Shown one piece after another: positions 18,353 through 27,649 of a DNA stretch of 64,000 nucleotides (the first letter of the stretch is position 1; every line of letters starts with the position of its first letter). The stretch is from Neisseria zoodegmatis. GTDB lineage: Bacteria > Pseudomonadota > Gammaproteobacteria > Burkholderiales > Neisseriaceae. The stretch covers positions 620,001-684,000 of the forward strand of contig NZ_LT906434.1 of assembly GCF_900187305.1 (NCBI RefSeq), in the 5' to 3' direction. The notes under the pieces are model-generated. The model was given only the letters and a program-made list of their open reading frames with translations, had not been told where the DNA came from and did not search any database. The translations under genes and the position numbers were made by a program.

Positions 18353-18943
18353 ATGTTGAAAAAATGGCTGGCCGTTTTGGCTGTATTCACATCCCTGTTT
18401 TCTTTGAGCGGCTGCGGCTATAACACCATGCAGACGCAGGACGAAGCGGCCAATGCGGCTTGGTCTGAGGTGCTCAACCAATATCAGCGCCGTGCCGATT
18501 TGATTCCGAATCTGGTCAATACGGTGAAAGGCTACGCCAAGCACGAGGAAAAAGTGCTGACCGAAGTGACCGAGGCGCGCAGCAAAGTCGGTAGCATCCA
18601 AATGACGGCGGAAGATGCCACCAATGAGGAAAAGATGAAGCAGTACGCCCAAGCGCAAGGCGAGTTGAGCAGCGCGTTGTCGCGTTTGCTGGTGGTGTCT
18701 GAAAACTATCCTCAGCTGAAAGCCGACCAAAACTTCCGCGATTTGCAGGCGCAGCTTGAAGGCACTGAAAACCGCGTCACTTTGGCGCGCAATAACTACA
18801 TTAAATCGGTGCAAACCTACAATACGACTTTGCGCCAGTTCCCTCAAAACATCACGGCGATGATTTTCGGTATGAAAGCGCGTCCGCAATTTACGGTTGA
18901 AAACGAAAAAGCGGTTTCTACTTCGCCGAAAGTTGAGTTTTAA
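18353..18943 (+). CDS. lemA: LemA family lipoprotein
   Basis: A 196-residue protein with a lipoprotein signal ending LFSLSGC (Cys21), then the LemA helical core: AWSEVLNQYQRRADLIPNLV and VTEARSKV. The role of LemA proteins is poorly known. They are often encoded beside TPM-domain membrane proteins, as here (19605-21007). In this genome a ynfA-like gene and a Correia-type repeat lie between lemA and the TPM genes. Confidence 0.93.
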   Translation: MLKKWLAVLAVFTSLFSLSGCGYNTMQTQDEAANAAWSEVLNQYQRRADLIPNLVNTVKGYAKHEEKVLTEVTEARSKVGSIQMTAEDATNEEKMKQYAQAQGELSSALSRLLVVSENYPQLKADQNFRDLQAQLEGTENRVTLARNNYIKSVQTYNTTLRQFPQNITAMIFGMKARPQFTVENEKAVSTSPKVEF

Positions 18944-18958
18944 GCGCTTGGGTAATGA

Positions 18959-18995
18959 TTCAGACGGCCTCTGTTGGAGTGTGGGGCCGTCTGAA
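18959..18995 (+). terminator. Inverted DUS pair behind lemA
   Basis: TTCAGACGGCC (18959-18969) and its complement at 18985-18995 can pair across 15 bases. Confidence 0.55.
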
Positions 18996-19034
18996 ATGTC
19001 ATTGCCGCCTGTGTTTTGATGTTGGCGGAAAACG

Positions 19035-19358
19035 ATGCTGAAAACCCTGTTATTGTTTGTGGCTACGGCTTTGACGGAAATTGTCGGCTGCTACCTGCCT
19101 TATGTGTGGCTGCGGCAAAACGGTTCGCCGTGGCTTTTGCTGCCCGCCGCGATGAGTTTGGCGGCGTTTGCTTGGCTGCTGACGCTGCACCCGACCGCCA
19201 GCGGCAGGGTGTATGCGGCTTACGGCGGCGTGTATATCAGTATGGCGCTGCTGTGGCTGTGGGCGGTGGACGGCGTGAAACCGCACATCACCGACTGGAT
19301 CGGCGTGGCTTTGTGCCTGAGTGGTATGGCGGTGATTATGGCGGGCGCGCGGCAGTAG
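19035..19358 (+). CDS. ynfA: YnfA/UPF0060 family small inner membrane protein
   Basis: A 107-residue protein with four hydrophobic segments and the family motifs [16 protein letters not shown] and [12 protein letters not shown]. The topology resembles small multidrug resistance proteins, but transport by UPF0060 members is not established. The ribosome site is weak. It lies between lemA and the TPM genes, an unexpected place for this gene. Confidence 0.9.
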   Translation: MLKTLLLFVATALTEIVGCYLPYVWLRQNGSPWLLLPAAMSLAAFAWLLTLHPTASGRVYAAYGGVYISMALLWLWAVDGVKPHITDWIGVALCLSGMAVIMAGARQ

Positions 19359-19391
19359 CTTGGTTTGCGTCTGCCGTGTTTTCAGACGGCC

Positions 19392-19548
19392 TATAGCAAA
19401 TAAACTTTATTTCTGCTACGGCGTTGCTGCGCCTTAGCTCAAAGAGAACGATTTTGTAAGCCGCTGAAGCGGCAACAGAATCGGTTCCGTACTTCTTGTA
19501 CTGTTCGCGGCTTGCTGCCTTGTATCAAAAATAAGTTTATTTGCTATA
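19392..19548 (+). mobile_element. Correia-type repeat element 1
   Basis: This 157-bp element starts TATAGCAAATAAACTTT and ends with the inverted match. Between them is the Correia core: CTACGGCGTTGCTGCGCCTT, AAAGAGAACGATT, GAATCGGTTCCGTAC and TTGCTGCCTTGTAT. It lies directly against a DUS and ends 56 bases before the TPM gene start. Correia elements are non-autonomous and can carry promoters. Confidence 0.85.
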
Positions 19549-19604
19549 CAGCATAAGATGAGGCCGTCTGAAAATCTGAAATCTGTTTCATAAAGAGGAA
19601 TTCC

Positions 19605-20495
19605 ATGCAATCTGCACTACAACGCTTGGGCGTGTTTTTGGCGATGATGCTGGCGAGCGTGTGGCTGTTTGCCGCCGAGCTGGCGCCCGTGCCTGCGCTC
19701 ACCGCGCCGGTTACCGATACGGCGGGCATGATGAAGCCGGAAGCGCGGGAGCAGCTTAATCAGCATCTGCTGCAATACAGCCGCGAAAAAGGCAGTCAGA
19801 TTATGGTGCTGACCGTGCCGACGATCGAGCCGGAAACGCCGTTTGACTACGCCGCCCGCGTGATGGAAGCGTGGCAGCCCGGCCGTAAAGACGTGAGCGA
19901 CGGCGTGTTGCTGCTGCTCGTGCGCGACGAACGCAAAACCCATCTTGCCGTGGGGCGCGGTTTGGAAGGCGCAATCCCCGATGTGTACGCCAAGCGTATT
20001 TTGGAGGATGTGTTGCGCCCGTATTTGCGCGCGGGGCAAACCGATGAAGGCATCGTGGCGGCGGTGGTGCAGGTGGAAAAACTGATTGCGGGCGAAGGTT
20101 TGCCTGAAGTCGAGCCGACTGCTTCTTATGATGACGAAGGCGACGGCGGCTGGATGTTGCCATTCATTTTCCCGGTTTTTGTTTTGGCCGGAGTGTTGTG
20201 TAATGTGCTGCTGGGCAGGGCTTTAGGCAGCTTGGCGATAGGCGGGCTGGTATTTGTGGCCGGTTTGATATTGGGCTGGGGATTGGTAGTCAGTATTTTG
20301 GCGGGGCTGTTCGGCGTGTTGATAGCTTTTGTACGGGGCAGTAACGCATTTATTTCCGGTGGCGGAGGCCGGGGCGGCGGTGGTTTCGGTGGAGGCGGTT
20401 TCGGCGGCGGCTCGGGCGGTTGGAGCAGCGGCGGAGGCGGATTCAGCGGTGGCGGCGGCAGCTTCGGCGGCGGCGGTGCGTCGGGAGGATGGTAA
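19605..20495 (+). CDS. TPM domain membrane protein with glycine-rich tail
   Basis: A 296-residue protein: a signal peptide (1-24), a TPM phosphatase-like domain (about 35-165, with VTDTAGMM and DGVLLLLVRDERKTHLAVG), hydrophobic segments (about 184-204 and 209-245) and a C-terminal tail of almost only Gly, Ser, Phe and Trp (251-296). This is the YgcG layout. TPM domains occur in a photosystem-repair phosphatase and in many bacterial proteins of unknown role, often next to lemA. AGAGGA precedes the ATG. It overlaps the next gene by one base. Confidence 0.88.
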   Translation: MQSALQRLGVFLAMMLASVWLFAAELAPVPALTAPVTDTAGMMKPEAREQLNQHLLQYSREKGSQIMVLTVPTIEPETPFDYAARVMEAWQPGRKDVSDGVLLLLVRDERKTHLAVGRGLEGAIPDVYAKRILEDVLRPYLRAGQTDEGIVAAVVQVEKLIAGEGLPEVEPTASYDDEGDGGWMLPFIFPVFVLAGVLCNVLLGRALGSLAIGGLVFVAGLILGWGLVVSILAGLFGVLIAFVRGSNAFISGGGGRGGGGFGGGGFGGGSGGWSSGGGGFSGGGGSFGGGGASGGW

Positions 20496-21007
20496 TGGAA
20501 CAAAATAAATTCAAACGCTTATGGCAGCATTGGTTGCACCCGCGCTTCCGAGTGGAGCAGCATTTGCCTACCGTCGATTTGCAGCGCATCAGCCGCGAAA
20601 TCGGTTTGTCGGAACAAAATCACTGCGGGCAGATACGCTTCGTGGTCGAATCCCGCTACCCCAGTGCCGAAGTGCTGCGCGGTTTGGATACCCGCACCCG
20701 CGCATGGCAGTGGTTCGGCGAATTGGGCGTGTGGAATACGGAAATGAACAGCGGCGTGCTGGTGTATATCTCGTTTGCCGACCACGCCGTCGAGATTGTT
20801 GCCGACCGCGGCATTGCGGCCAAAGTGAGCGAGCAAGACTGGCAGCACGTTTGCCAAACCATGCGCGAAGCGTTCCGCGAAGGCGCGTTTGTGGCAGGCT
20901 TGGAAAACGGTTTGCGCGAAGTGAACGCGATTTTGACCGAACACCTGCCGCGTACCGATAAGTGCGACGGCGACAACGAATTGCCGGACGATGTGGTGTT
21001 GAGATAA
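20495..21007 (+). CDS. Second TPM domain protein, no signal peptide
   Basis: Starting at the ATG in TAATG gives 170 residues, MEQNKFKRLWQHW onward; GGGAGGATGG lies just upstream. The stretch RTRAWQWFGELGVWNTEMNSGVLVYIS and VEIVADRGIAAKV fits a TPM domain without membrane anchors. It is translationally coupled to the preceding TPM gene, so the two probably act together. No biochemical role can be given. Confidence 0.85.
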   Translation: MEQNKFKRLWQHWLHPRFRVEQHLPTVDLQRISREIGLSEQNHCGQIRFVVESRYPSAEVLRGLDTRTRAWQWFGELGVWNTEMNSGVLVYISFADHAVEIVADRGIAAKVSEQDWQHVCQTMREAFREGAFVAGLENGLREVNAILTEHLPRTDKCDGDNELPDDVVLR

Positions 21008-21056
21008 CAGCATTGAATGTATGGCGTACCTTGAAGTGTGAGGCCGTCTGAAAAAC

Positions 21057-21085
21057 AAAAAGGGCAGAATAATCTGCCCTTTTTT
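21057..21085. terminator. Rho-independent terminator, bidirectional
   Basis: AAAAAGGGCAGA pairs with TCTGCCCTTTTT across ATAA. It ends the TPM operon and the converging purine permease gene. A DUS lies just before it. Confidence 0.85.
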
Positions 21086-21129
21086 ATTTGGATGCTGACA
21101 AGCATCATTCGTAAGTGTTAAGCGGATTA

Positions 21130-22470
21130 TCAAGCGCCCAAGAACCAAAATTTAGCTGCCCAAGCCACGGCAACAATCCATACCATCGGCGGCACTTCTT
21201 TGGTGCGGTTGCACAGCAGTTTGATCACCGCATAGCTGATAAAGCCCATGGCGATACCGTCGGCAATAGAGTAAGTGAACGGCATGAAGGCAATGGTGAT
21301 GAACGCGGGAGCCGATTCGGTGATGTCGTGCCACTCGATTTCAATCACGCTGCGCATCATTTGTACGCCGATGTAGAGCAGGGCGGGAGCGGTGGCGAAA
21401 GCCGGCACGGTTTTGGCCAGCGGCGAGAACCACAAGCAGGCCAGCATCAACACGCCTACGGTGATGGCGGTCAAACCGGTGCGGCCGCCCGCCGATACGC
21501 CCGACGCGCTTTCGATATAAGGCGTGGTGGAAGAAGTGCCCAACGCTGCGCCCGCTACGATGGCGGTGGAGTCGGCAAACAGGGCTTTTTTCAGGCGCGG
21601 CAGTTTGCCGTCCACCAGCAGGCCGGCGCGGTGTGAAACGCCTACCAGCGTGCCGGTGCTGTCGAACAAGTCCACCAAGAAGAAAACGAAAATCACCGCA
21701 ATCAAGCTGCCATTAAACAGGCCGTTGAAATCCATCTGCATGAAAGTCGGGGCGATGCTGGGAATCGGATCGACAATGCCTTGAAACTCGGTCAGCCCCA
21801 ATACAATAGAAATCAGGGTAACGGTGAAAATACTGATGATAATGGCGCCGCGCACACGGAAGTAATCCAGCACGATAATCAGGAAAAAGCCCAGCAAGGC
21901 CAGCAATACCGGCCAGTTGGGCAGTTTGATGCCGTTATCCATCACATACAGCTCGCCCATTTTTACCAAAGTGGCTTCGCTGGCAACGATGATGCCCGAG
22001 CCTTTGAGGGCAATCAGTGCCAAAAACATGCCGATACCCGCCGCAATCGCCATTTTCAGGCTCATCGGCAAGGCGTTTACCAGCATTTCACGCAGTTTCA
22101 GAAAGCTGAACAAAATGAAGATGATGCCCGACACAAACACGGCGGCCAGCGCAACCTGCCACGGCACGCCCATGCCTTTGACTACCGAAAAGGTAAAGTA
22201 GGCGTTCAAGCCCATGCCCGGCGCCAGTGCAATCGGGTAGTTTGCCAACGCGCCCATAATGAAGCAGCCGATGGCGGCGGAAATACAGGTGGCCACAAAC
22301 ACCGCGCCGAAATCCATGCCCGTAATCGAGAGGATGCTCGGGTTGACGATGACGATGTAGCACATGGTTAGGAAGGTGGTAAAACCGGCGATGATCTCGG
22401 TGCGTACATTGGTACCGTGTTCGCTTAATTTAAACACGCGCTCCAAGAAGCTGACTTGAGAGGTATTCAT
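21130..22470 (-). CDS. NCS2 family purine permease (AzgA/GhxP-like)
   Basis: A 446-residue protein with about 12 membrane segments. Family signatures include FKLSEHGTNVRTEIIAGFTTF at the start, GMGLNAYFTFSVV and ALGTSSTTPYIESASGVSAGGRTG in the middle. Members of the AzgA subgroup import adenine, guanine or hypoxanthine with protons; which base is carried cannot be told. It stands alone on the minus strand. Confidence 0.9.
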   Translation of the reverse strand: MNTSQVSFLERVFKLSEHGTNVRTEIIAGFTTFLTMCYIVIVNPSILSITGMDFGAVFVATCISAAIGCFIMGALANYPIALAPGMGLNAYFTFSVVKGMGVPWQVALAAVFVSGIIFILFSFLKLREMLVNALPMSLKMAIAAGIGMFLALIALKGSGIIVASEATLVKMGELYVMDNGIKLPNWPVLLALLGFFLIIVLDYFRVRGAIIISIFTVTLISIVLGLTEFQGIVDPIPSIAPTFMQMDFNGLFNGSLIAVIFVFFLVDLFDSTGTLVGVSHRAGLLVDGKLPRLKKALFADSTAIVAGAALGTSSTTPYIESASGVSAGGRTGLTAITVGVLMLACLWFSPLAKTVPAFATAPALLYIGVQMMRSVIEIEWHDITESAPAFITIAFMPFTYSIADGIAMGFISYAVIKLLCNRTKEVPPMVWIVAVAWAAKFWFLGA

Positions 22471-22586
22471 AATGTATTTTTGAGTTAAAGAAAGTAAAAT
22501 GAGCGCACATTATAGCCGATTCGCCGAGAGCTTGAACAAACTTTGCGTGCAAATTGTTGACGATAGCGTCTCAAAAACATCAGGCC

Positions 22587-22729
22587 GAGACCTTTACAAA
22601 GCCCCCATCTGCGGTGCATTTGTGCGTTGTGTGCTGCCCGCTCGTTTGCCTATCTGTGTGATATGTCTGCACTCGCTGCGCTGCTACGCCTTGAACTGCA
22701 TCCACATCTGAGGGTTTTGCAAAGTTTTC
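22587..22729 (+). mobile_element. 143-bp MITE, copy C
   Basis: The ends are GAGACCTTTACAAAG and GGGTTTTGCAAAGTTTTC. Exact direct repeats AGGCC flank it (22582-22586 and 22730-22734). The right AGGCC continues into a full DUS, so the insertion lies within a DUS. Confidence 0.8.
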
Positions 22730-22759
22730 AGGCCGTCTGAAAATTTTCAGACGGCCTGA
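22728..22759 (-). terminator. 32-bp perfect DUS palindrome behind the yihY gene
   Basis: TCAGGCCGTCTGAAAA and its exact complement are back to back; as RNA it forms a hairpin once the central AAAATTTT opens. It lies beyond the 3' end of the YihY gene, 46 bases from its stop. Confidence 0.65.
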
Positions 22760-22805
22760 TGTTAGGGAAAAGCCCATATCATATATGCAGATAGAGAGCT
22801 TGCGG

Positions 22806-24026
22806 TTAGGCTTCGCTGTGTGCCGCGGCATCAAACTCGGCCAGCGTAATATCCAGTGTTTCCAAGCAGGGTTCCATCAAGTCGGCTACTGCCACGTTAA
22901 CATGGTCTTTGTTGAGCGCAGTGGGGCGGTACACAAACAGCTTGAACAAATCTTTCAATTCGATGGCTTCGGCTTTGGTTTTCAGCACCCATCCCTGCTT
23001 GCCTTGATAAACATAGCCGTGGCGCGCCAGCTTTTCGAGCAGCTCGCCCAATTCGTCGTAACCCATATTGATAGACGGGCGGATATCCTGCACCTTCAAA
23101 GCACGGCCTTCTTTTTGAGCCTCGTTGAGCAGCAGCAGGATTTTCAGCACGTCGTCGAAACGGCCGCGCGCATCCACGCCGCGGCGGAACGCCTCGCCGT
23201 GCCAGTAGGATAACGATGCCGTCAGCACCGCGCCGGACAACACCAGCATCCACAAAAGATTCAGCCACAGCAGGAAGAAAGGAATCGCGGCAAATGCACC
23301 GTAAATCAAGGTATAGCCGTTAAACGTGCTGATATACCACGCAAAGCCGTAGCGGGCGGCTTCGAGCAGCACCGCCGTGATGGCCGCACCGATTAAGGCA
23401 TGGCGGGCGGGCACGAAGCGGTTGGGCACGAGGCGGTAAAGCAGCCACAGCAAAAACATGCTGAACAGCACCGAAGCCGTAACGCGCACCACGCCGGAAA
23501 GGAAAGAAAAATCCGATTTAAACAGATTGTATTGCAGCATCGCCGACCACAGCGAACCGCCGATGCCCAAAGCCAAAGGCCCCAGCGTCAGCAAAGCCCA
23601 ATACACCAAAAACTGCATCACCAGCGGCCTTTGCGTGTTTACGCGCCAGATGCGGTTGAAGGTTTGGTCGATGGTTTGAATCAGCATCAGCGACGTTACG
23701 CCCAGCATAATCACACCGATCACCGTGAGCTGGCTCGCCTTTTGCTTAAATTCGTTCATGTACTCAAACACCGTATCCACACCTTGCGGCACCACGGTTT
23801 GATTGACGAAGTTCACAAAAGAAGCCGAAAGGCTGTCGAACATCGGAAAGGCCGAAACCACGGCCAAAGTAACGGTCAGCACCGGCACCAGCGCCAGCAG
23901 CGTTGTAAATGTGAGGCTTGCAGACACCTGCGGCACGCGTATTTCGTTGAAGCGTTTCAGCACAAACAGGGCAAAACCGCCCAAACGCGATTCACGCACG
24001 GCTTGCAACCACGGCAAATTAAGCAT
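22806..24026 (-). CDS. YihY/BrkB family inner membrane protein
   Basis: A 406-residue protein with the YihY domain (about residues 15-275, six hydrophobic segments; VSASLTFTTLLALVPVLTV and GALLTASLSYWHGEAF-type motifs). A soluble C-terminal extension of about 130 residues follows. The family was once called ribonuclease BN, a name now rejected. Its role is unknown. It is divergent from the flavodoxin-like gene, with 47 bases between them. Confidence 0.88.
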   Translation of the reverse strand: MLNLPWLQAVRESRLGGFALFVLKRFNEIRVPQVSASLTFTTLLALVPVLTVTLAVVSAFPMFDSLSASFVNFVNQTVVPQGVDTVFEYMNEFKQKASQLTVIGVIMLGVTSLMLIQTIDQTFNRIWRVNTQRPLVMQFLVYWALLTLGPLALGIGGSLWSAMLQYNLFKSDFSFLSGVVRVTASVLFSMFLLWLLYRLVPNRFVPARHALIGAAITAVLLEAARYGFAWYISTFNGYTLIYGAFAAIPFFLLWLNLLWMLVLSGAVLTASLSYWHGEAFRRGVDARGRFDDVLKILLLLNEAQKEGRALKVQDIRPSINMGYDELGELLEKLARHGYVYQGKQGWVLKTKAEAIELKDLFKLFVYRPTALNKDHVNVAVADLMEPCLETLDITLAEFDAAAHSEA

Positions 24027-24061
24027 ACTCTTCTCTCATTTTTGATGAAACCGCATTGTAA

Positions 24062-24682
<621 letters not shown>

Positions 24683-24836
24683 ATCGAGGCCGTCTGAACA
24701 TCGAGGCCGTCTGAAACGAGCTTGCGGGTTTCGTCAAAGCAAACTGTGTGAGCTTCGCTAAAACCCGCTTCACGGGTTCCGCCAAAGCCATCGGCGCGAC
24801 CCGCATCCCTATTTTGAGAAACAACAGGAGAAAAAC

Positions 24837-25568
24837 ATGTCTGTTTTACCGAGCAAACCCGCGTTGGAAACCGCATTGAGCCACCGTTCCATCCGTAAAT
24901 TCACCGGCGAACCCATCGCCCCCGAAATGCTGGAGGCCGTGCTCAAAGCGGGTCAGGCCGCTTCCACTTCGAGCTTTATGCAGCCCGTACACATCGTGCG
25001 CGTTACCGACCCTGAGTTGCGCAAACAGCTGCGCGCGGTCGGTGCCAACCAGCACTATATTGAAACCTGCGCCGAGTTTTTGGTGTTCTGCATCGACTTT
25101 GCCAAACACAAAAAAATCGCCGGCGATGTGCAAACCGATTGGACGGAAATGACGCTGATGGGCGCGATTGATGCGGGCATTATGGCGCAAAACGTGCTGT
25201 TAACCGCCGAATCGCTGGGCTTGGGCGGCGTATATATCGGCTGCCTGCGCGACGACATCAACGCCACCGACCGCATTTTGAACCTGCCCGATAATGTTGT
25301 GCCGCTCTTCGGCATGTGCTTGGGCCATCCCGCACAAGACCCGATTATGCGCCCGCGTATGCCGCTGCCCTGTGTGGTATCGGAAAACGGCTACACGCCG
25401 CTGGACAGCGACACTTACGCCGAATACGACAAAGTGGTGGGCGATTACTACCAACGCCGCAGCAATCTGGATTTGGACTTCACCAAACAAGTCCGCGCTA
25501 CTTTGTGCAAAGAAGTGCGCCCCGACATTTTGCCGTTTCTGCAACGCAAAGGCTTGGCGAAGCGTTAA
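24837..25568 (+). CDS. NfsA-like NADPH-dependent nitroreductase / flavin reductase
   Basis: A 243-residue protein of the NfsA/FRP group: SHRSIRKFTGEPI near the start for FMN binding, AIDAGIMAQNVLLTAESLGLG, then YIGCLRDD and LFGMCLGHP. Such enzymes reduce nitro compounds, quinones or flavins using NADPH. An ACAGGAG site precedes the ATG. It is often seen in stress regulons, but no operator was recognised here. Confidence 0.9.
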   Translation: MSVLPSKPALETALSHRSIRKFTGEPIAPEMLEAVLKAGQAASTSSFMQPVHIVRVTDPELRKQLRAVGANQHYIETCAEFLVFCIDFAKHKKIAGDVQTDWTEMTLMGAIDAGIMAQNVLLTAESLGLGGVYIGCLRDDINATDRILNLPDNVVPLFGMCLGHPAQDPIMRPRMPLPCVVSENGYTPLDSDTYAEYDKVVGDYYQRRSNLDLDFTKQVRATLCKEVRPDILPFLQRKGLAKR

Positions 25569-25678
25569 GGTTTGAGGCCGTCTGAAAGCGAGCTTGTGAG
25601 CTTCGCCAAAACGAGCTTGTGAGCTTCGCTAAAACCCGGTGGGGCATATCCCGCCGTTTTTTATCAGTAAGCTGCGTG

Positions 25679-25714
25679 AATCTTGATATGAATCTTGATA
25701 TCAATCTTGAAACG
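25679..25714 (+). repeat. Three 12-bp tandem repeats
   Basis: AATCTTGATATG, AATCTTGATATC and AATCTTGAAACG follow one another just before the terminator hairpin. Confidence 0.6.
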
Positions 25715-25719
25715 CAATC

Positions 25720-25777
25720 AGCAATAAACCAAGAGGCCGTCTGAAACTTTTTTCAGACGGTCTCTTGGTTTATTGCT
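25720..25777. terminator. Extended bidirectional DUS hairpin between nfsA-like gene and rhlE
   Basis: A 27-base arm (25720-25746) pairs with 25751-25777 with a single G-T mismatch and a 4-base loop. The DUS lies at the tip and the AGCAATAAACC arms extend it. Both flanking genes converge on it. Confidence 0.8.
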
Positions 25778-25782
25778 TTGAA

Positions 25783-27192
25783 TCAGGCACCGTAGTTCGG
25801 CTGCAACAACGCACATTGCGGGCGTTCGCGGCGGCTGCGGCGGTTGCGTCCGGCAATTTTGCCGCAGGCGGCGCCGGGGTCATTGTGGCGGTCTGGCTGG
25901 CGTTCGCCGCGGCCTTCGCGCTGGCGGGATTCGCGCGGGGCGCGTTCGCCGCGTTCACCGCGTTCGTTGCGCTCGGCACGTTCGCGCGGCTGGCGGCCTG
26001 AAGCGGCGGGCTGTGCGGCGGTTTGGGCGCCGTTGCCCCACCAGCTCGGCTCGAAGCCTTCGATGCGTTCGATTTCGATGTTGTTGCCGGTCAGCTCTTT
26101 GATGGCTTCAAACATTTTTTGTTCTTGCTCGTCCATCAGCGAGATGGCAACGCCGTCGGCGCCGGCACGTCCGGTACGTCCGATGCGGTGGACGTAGTCT
26201 TCGGGCTGGGTCGGCAGTTCGTAGTTGATCACGAACGGCAGCTCGGCAATGTCGAGACCGCGGGCGGCTACGTCGGTGGCGACGAGTACGCGCAACGAGC
26301 CTTCTTTAAAGGCGTTGAGGGTTTCGAGGCGGGTTTGCTGCGATTTGTCGCCGTGGATGGCTTGGGCGGCAATGTTGCGGCGTTGCAGGTCGCGGGTTAC
26401 TTGATCGACGCTTTGTTTGGTTTTGCAGAACACGATGACTTGGTTCATGCTCAGGTCGACAATCAGGCGCTCGAGCAGGTTGCGTTTGCGCATGGTATCG
26501 ACGGCGATAACGTGCTGCTCGACGTTGGCGTTGGTGGCGTTTTGGGCGGCCACTTCCACCTGCTCGGGGCTGTTCATGAAGTCTTGCGCCAGCTTGCGGA
26601 TGGGCGGGGAGAAGGTGGCGGAAAACAGCAGGGTTTGGCGCTGCTTGGGCAGCATCTGCATGATTTTGCGGATGTCGTCGATAAAGCCCATGTCGAGCAT
26701 ACGGTCGGCTTCGTCGAGCACGACGATTTCGACTTTGCTGAAATTGATGTTTTTCTGTTTCACATGGTCGAGCAGGCGGCCGACGGTGGCGACAACGATT
26801 TCGCAGCCGGCGCGCAGGTCGTTGGTTTGCGCGTCCATGTTCACGCCGCCGAAGAGCACGGTGTGGCGCAGCGGCAGGTTTTTGATATAGCCGCGCACGT
26901 TTTGGTCGATTTGGTCGGCCAATTCACGGGTGGGGGTCAGCACCAGCATGCGCACGGGGTGCATGGCGGGGGAAGTGCTGGGGGTGGCGTAGCGTTTCAG
27001 CCGCTCGAGGCTGGGCAGCATGAAGGCGGCGGTTTTGCCGGTGCCGGTTTGGGCGGCGGCGAGAAGGTCGTGGCCGGCCAATGCTTTGGGAATGGCGGCG
27101 GCTTGGATGGGGGTGGGCGTTTCGTAGCCCTGTTCGGTCAGGGCGGAAACGATTTCGCTGCCTAAGCCGAGTGATGAAAAGGTTGGGTTCAT
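25783..27192 (-). CDS. rhlE: DEAD-box RNA helicase, RhlE type
   Basis: A 469-residue protein with the Q motif (ETPTPIQ), motif I AQTGTGKT (47-54), DEAD box VLDEADRM, motif III SAT and motif VI HRIGRTGR. The C-terminal ~80 residues are an Arg/Glu/Gly-rich tail typical of RhlE, likely to bind RNA. It unwinds RNA duplexes in ribosome assembly or decay. It stands alone; the stop lies 6 bases from the terminator hairpin. Confidence 0.92.
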   Translation of the reverse strand: MNPTFSSLGLGSEIVSALTEQGYETPTPIQAAAIPKALAGHDLLAAAQTGTGKTAAFMLPSLERLKRYATPSTSPAMHPVRMLVLTPTRELADQIDQNVRGYIKNLPLRHTVLFGGVNMDAQTNDLRAGCEIVVATVGRLLDHVKQKNINFSKVEIVVLDEADRMLDMGFIDDIRKIMQMLPKQRQTLLFSATFSPPIRKLAQDFMNSPEQVEVAAQNATNANVEQHVIAVDTMRKRNLLERLIVDLSMNQVIVFCKTKQSVDQVTRDLQRRNIAAQAIHGDKSQQTRLETLNAFKEGSLRVLVATDVAARGLDIAELPFVINYELPTQPEDYVHRIGRTGRAGADGVAISLMDEQEQKMFEAIKELTGNNIEIERIEGFEPSWWGNGAQTAAQPAASGRQPRERAERNERGERGERAPRESRQREGRGERQPDRHNDPGAACGKIAGRNRRSRRERPQCALLQPNYGA

Positions 27193-27649
27193 GGTTTTGT
27201 ACTTTGCTTTCGTTTCAGACGGCCTGTTTTGTTAAAAGACTGTGTTGGGGCTGTCTGAAAATAGGGTTAATACGCTTGGGGTAGGCGGTATGTTTTGATT
27301 AAGACTGGTGGAAACCGGCGCCAAATCAGCGTGATGGGTTTGCGGCGTTTGGTTTCACTATGGGGCAGGCGGTTTGCGCTTGCCTGCCGGGGGAAAAACG
27401 GGTGCTTATTATGCCATAAATTGCCGGGGCTTTCAGACGGCCTCTATGTGGTTTGGGGGCTTTTTTGTCGGCGCCGTCTGTGGTGTGCGGGCTGTGTTTT
27501 TGGGTTTGGGGTTAAGGTATGAGGCCGTCTGAAAGGTTTGGTTCCCGCTGCGGTGGGGCGGCGGGAATGTTTTAGCGAAACTCGCAAGCTCGTTTTGGCG
27601 AAGCTCACAAGTTCGCTTTCAGACGGCCTTATTTTTCAGACGGCCTGCT
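27193..27649. other. Intergenic region between recC and rhlE
   Basis: This 457-base stretch contains several DUS copies (near 27216, 27430, 27520, 27617 and 27637) and one copy of the short repeat reading AGCGAAACTCGCAAGCTCG (27572 onward). Short open frames here have no recognisable product. Confidence 0.6.

Noticed and set aside
26023..27165. A 380-codon open frame antisense to rhlE
   Set aside because: Gly/Val/Phe-rich shadow of the helicase gene with no start signal or motif.
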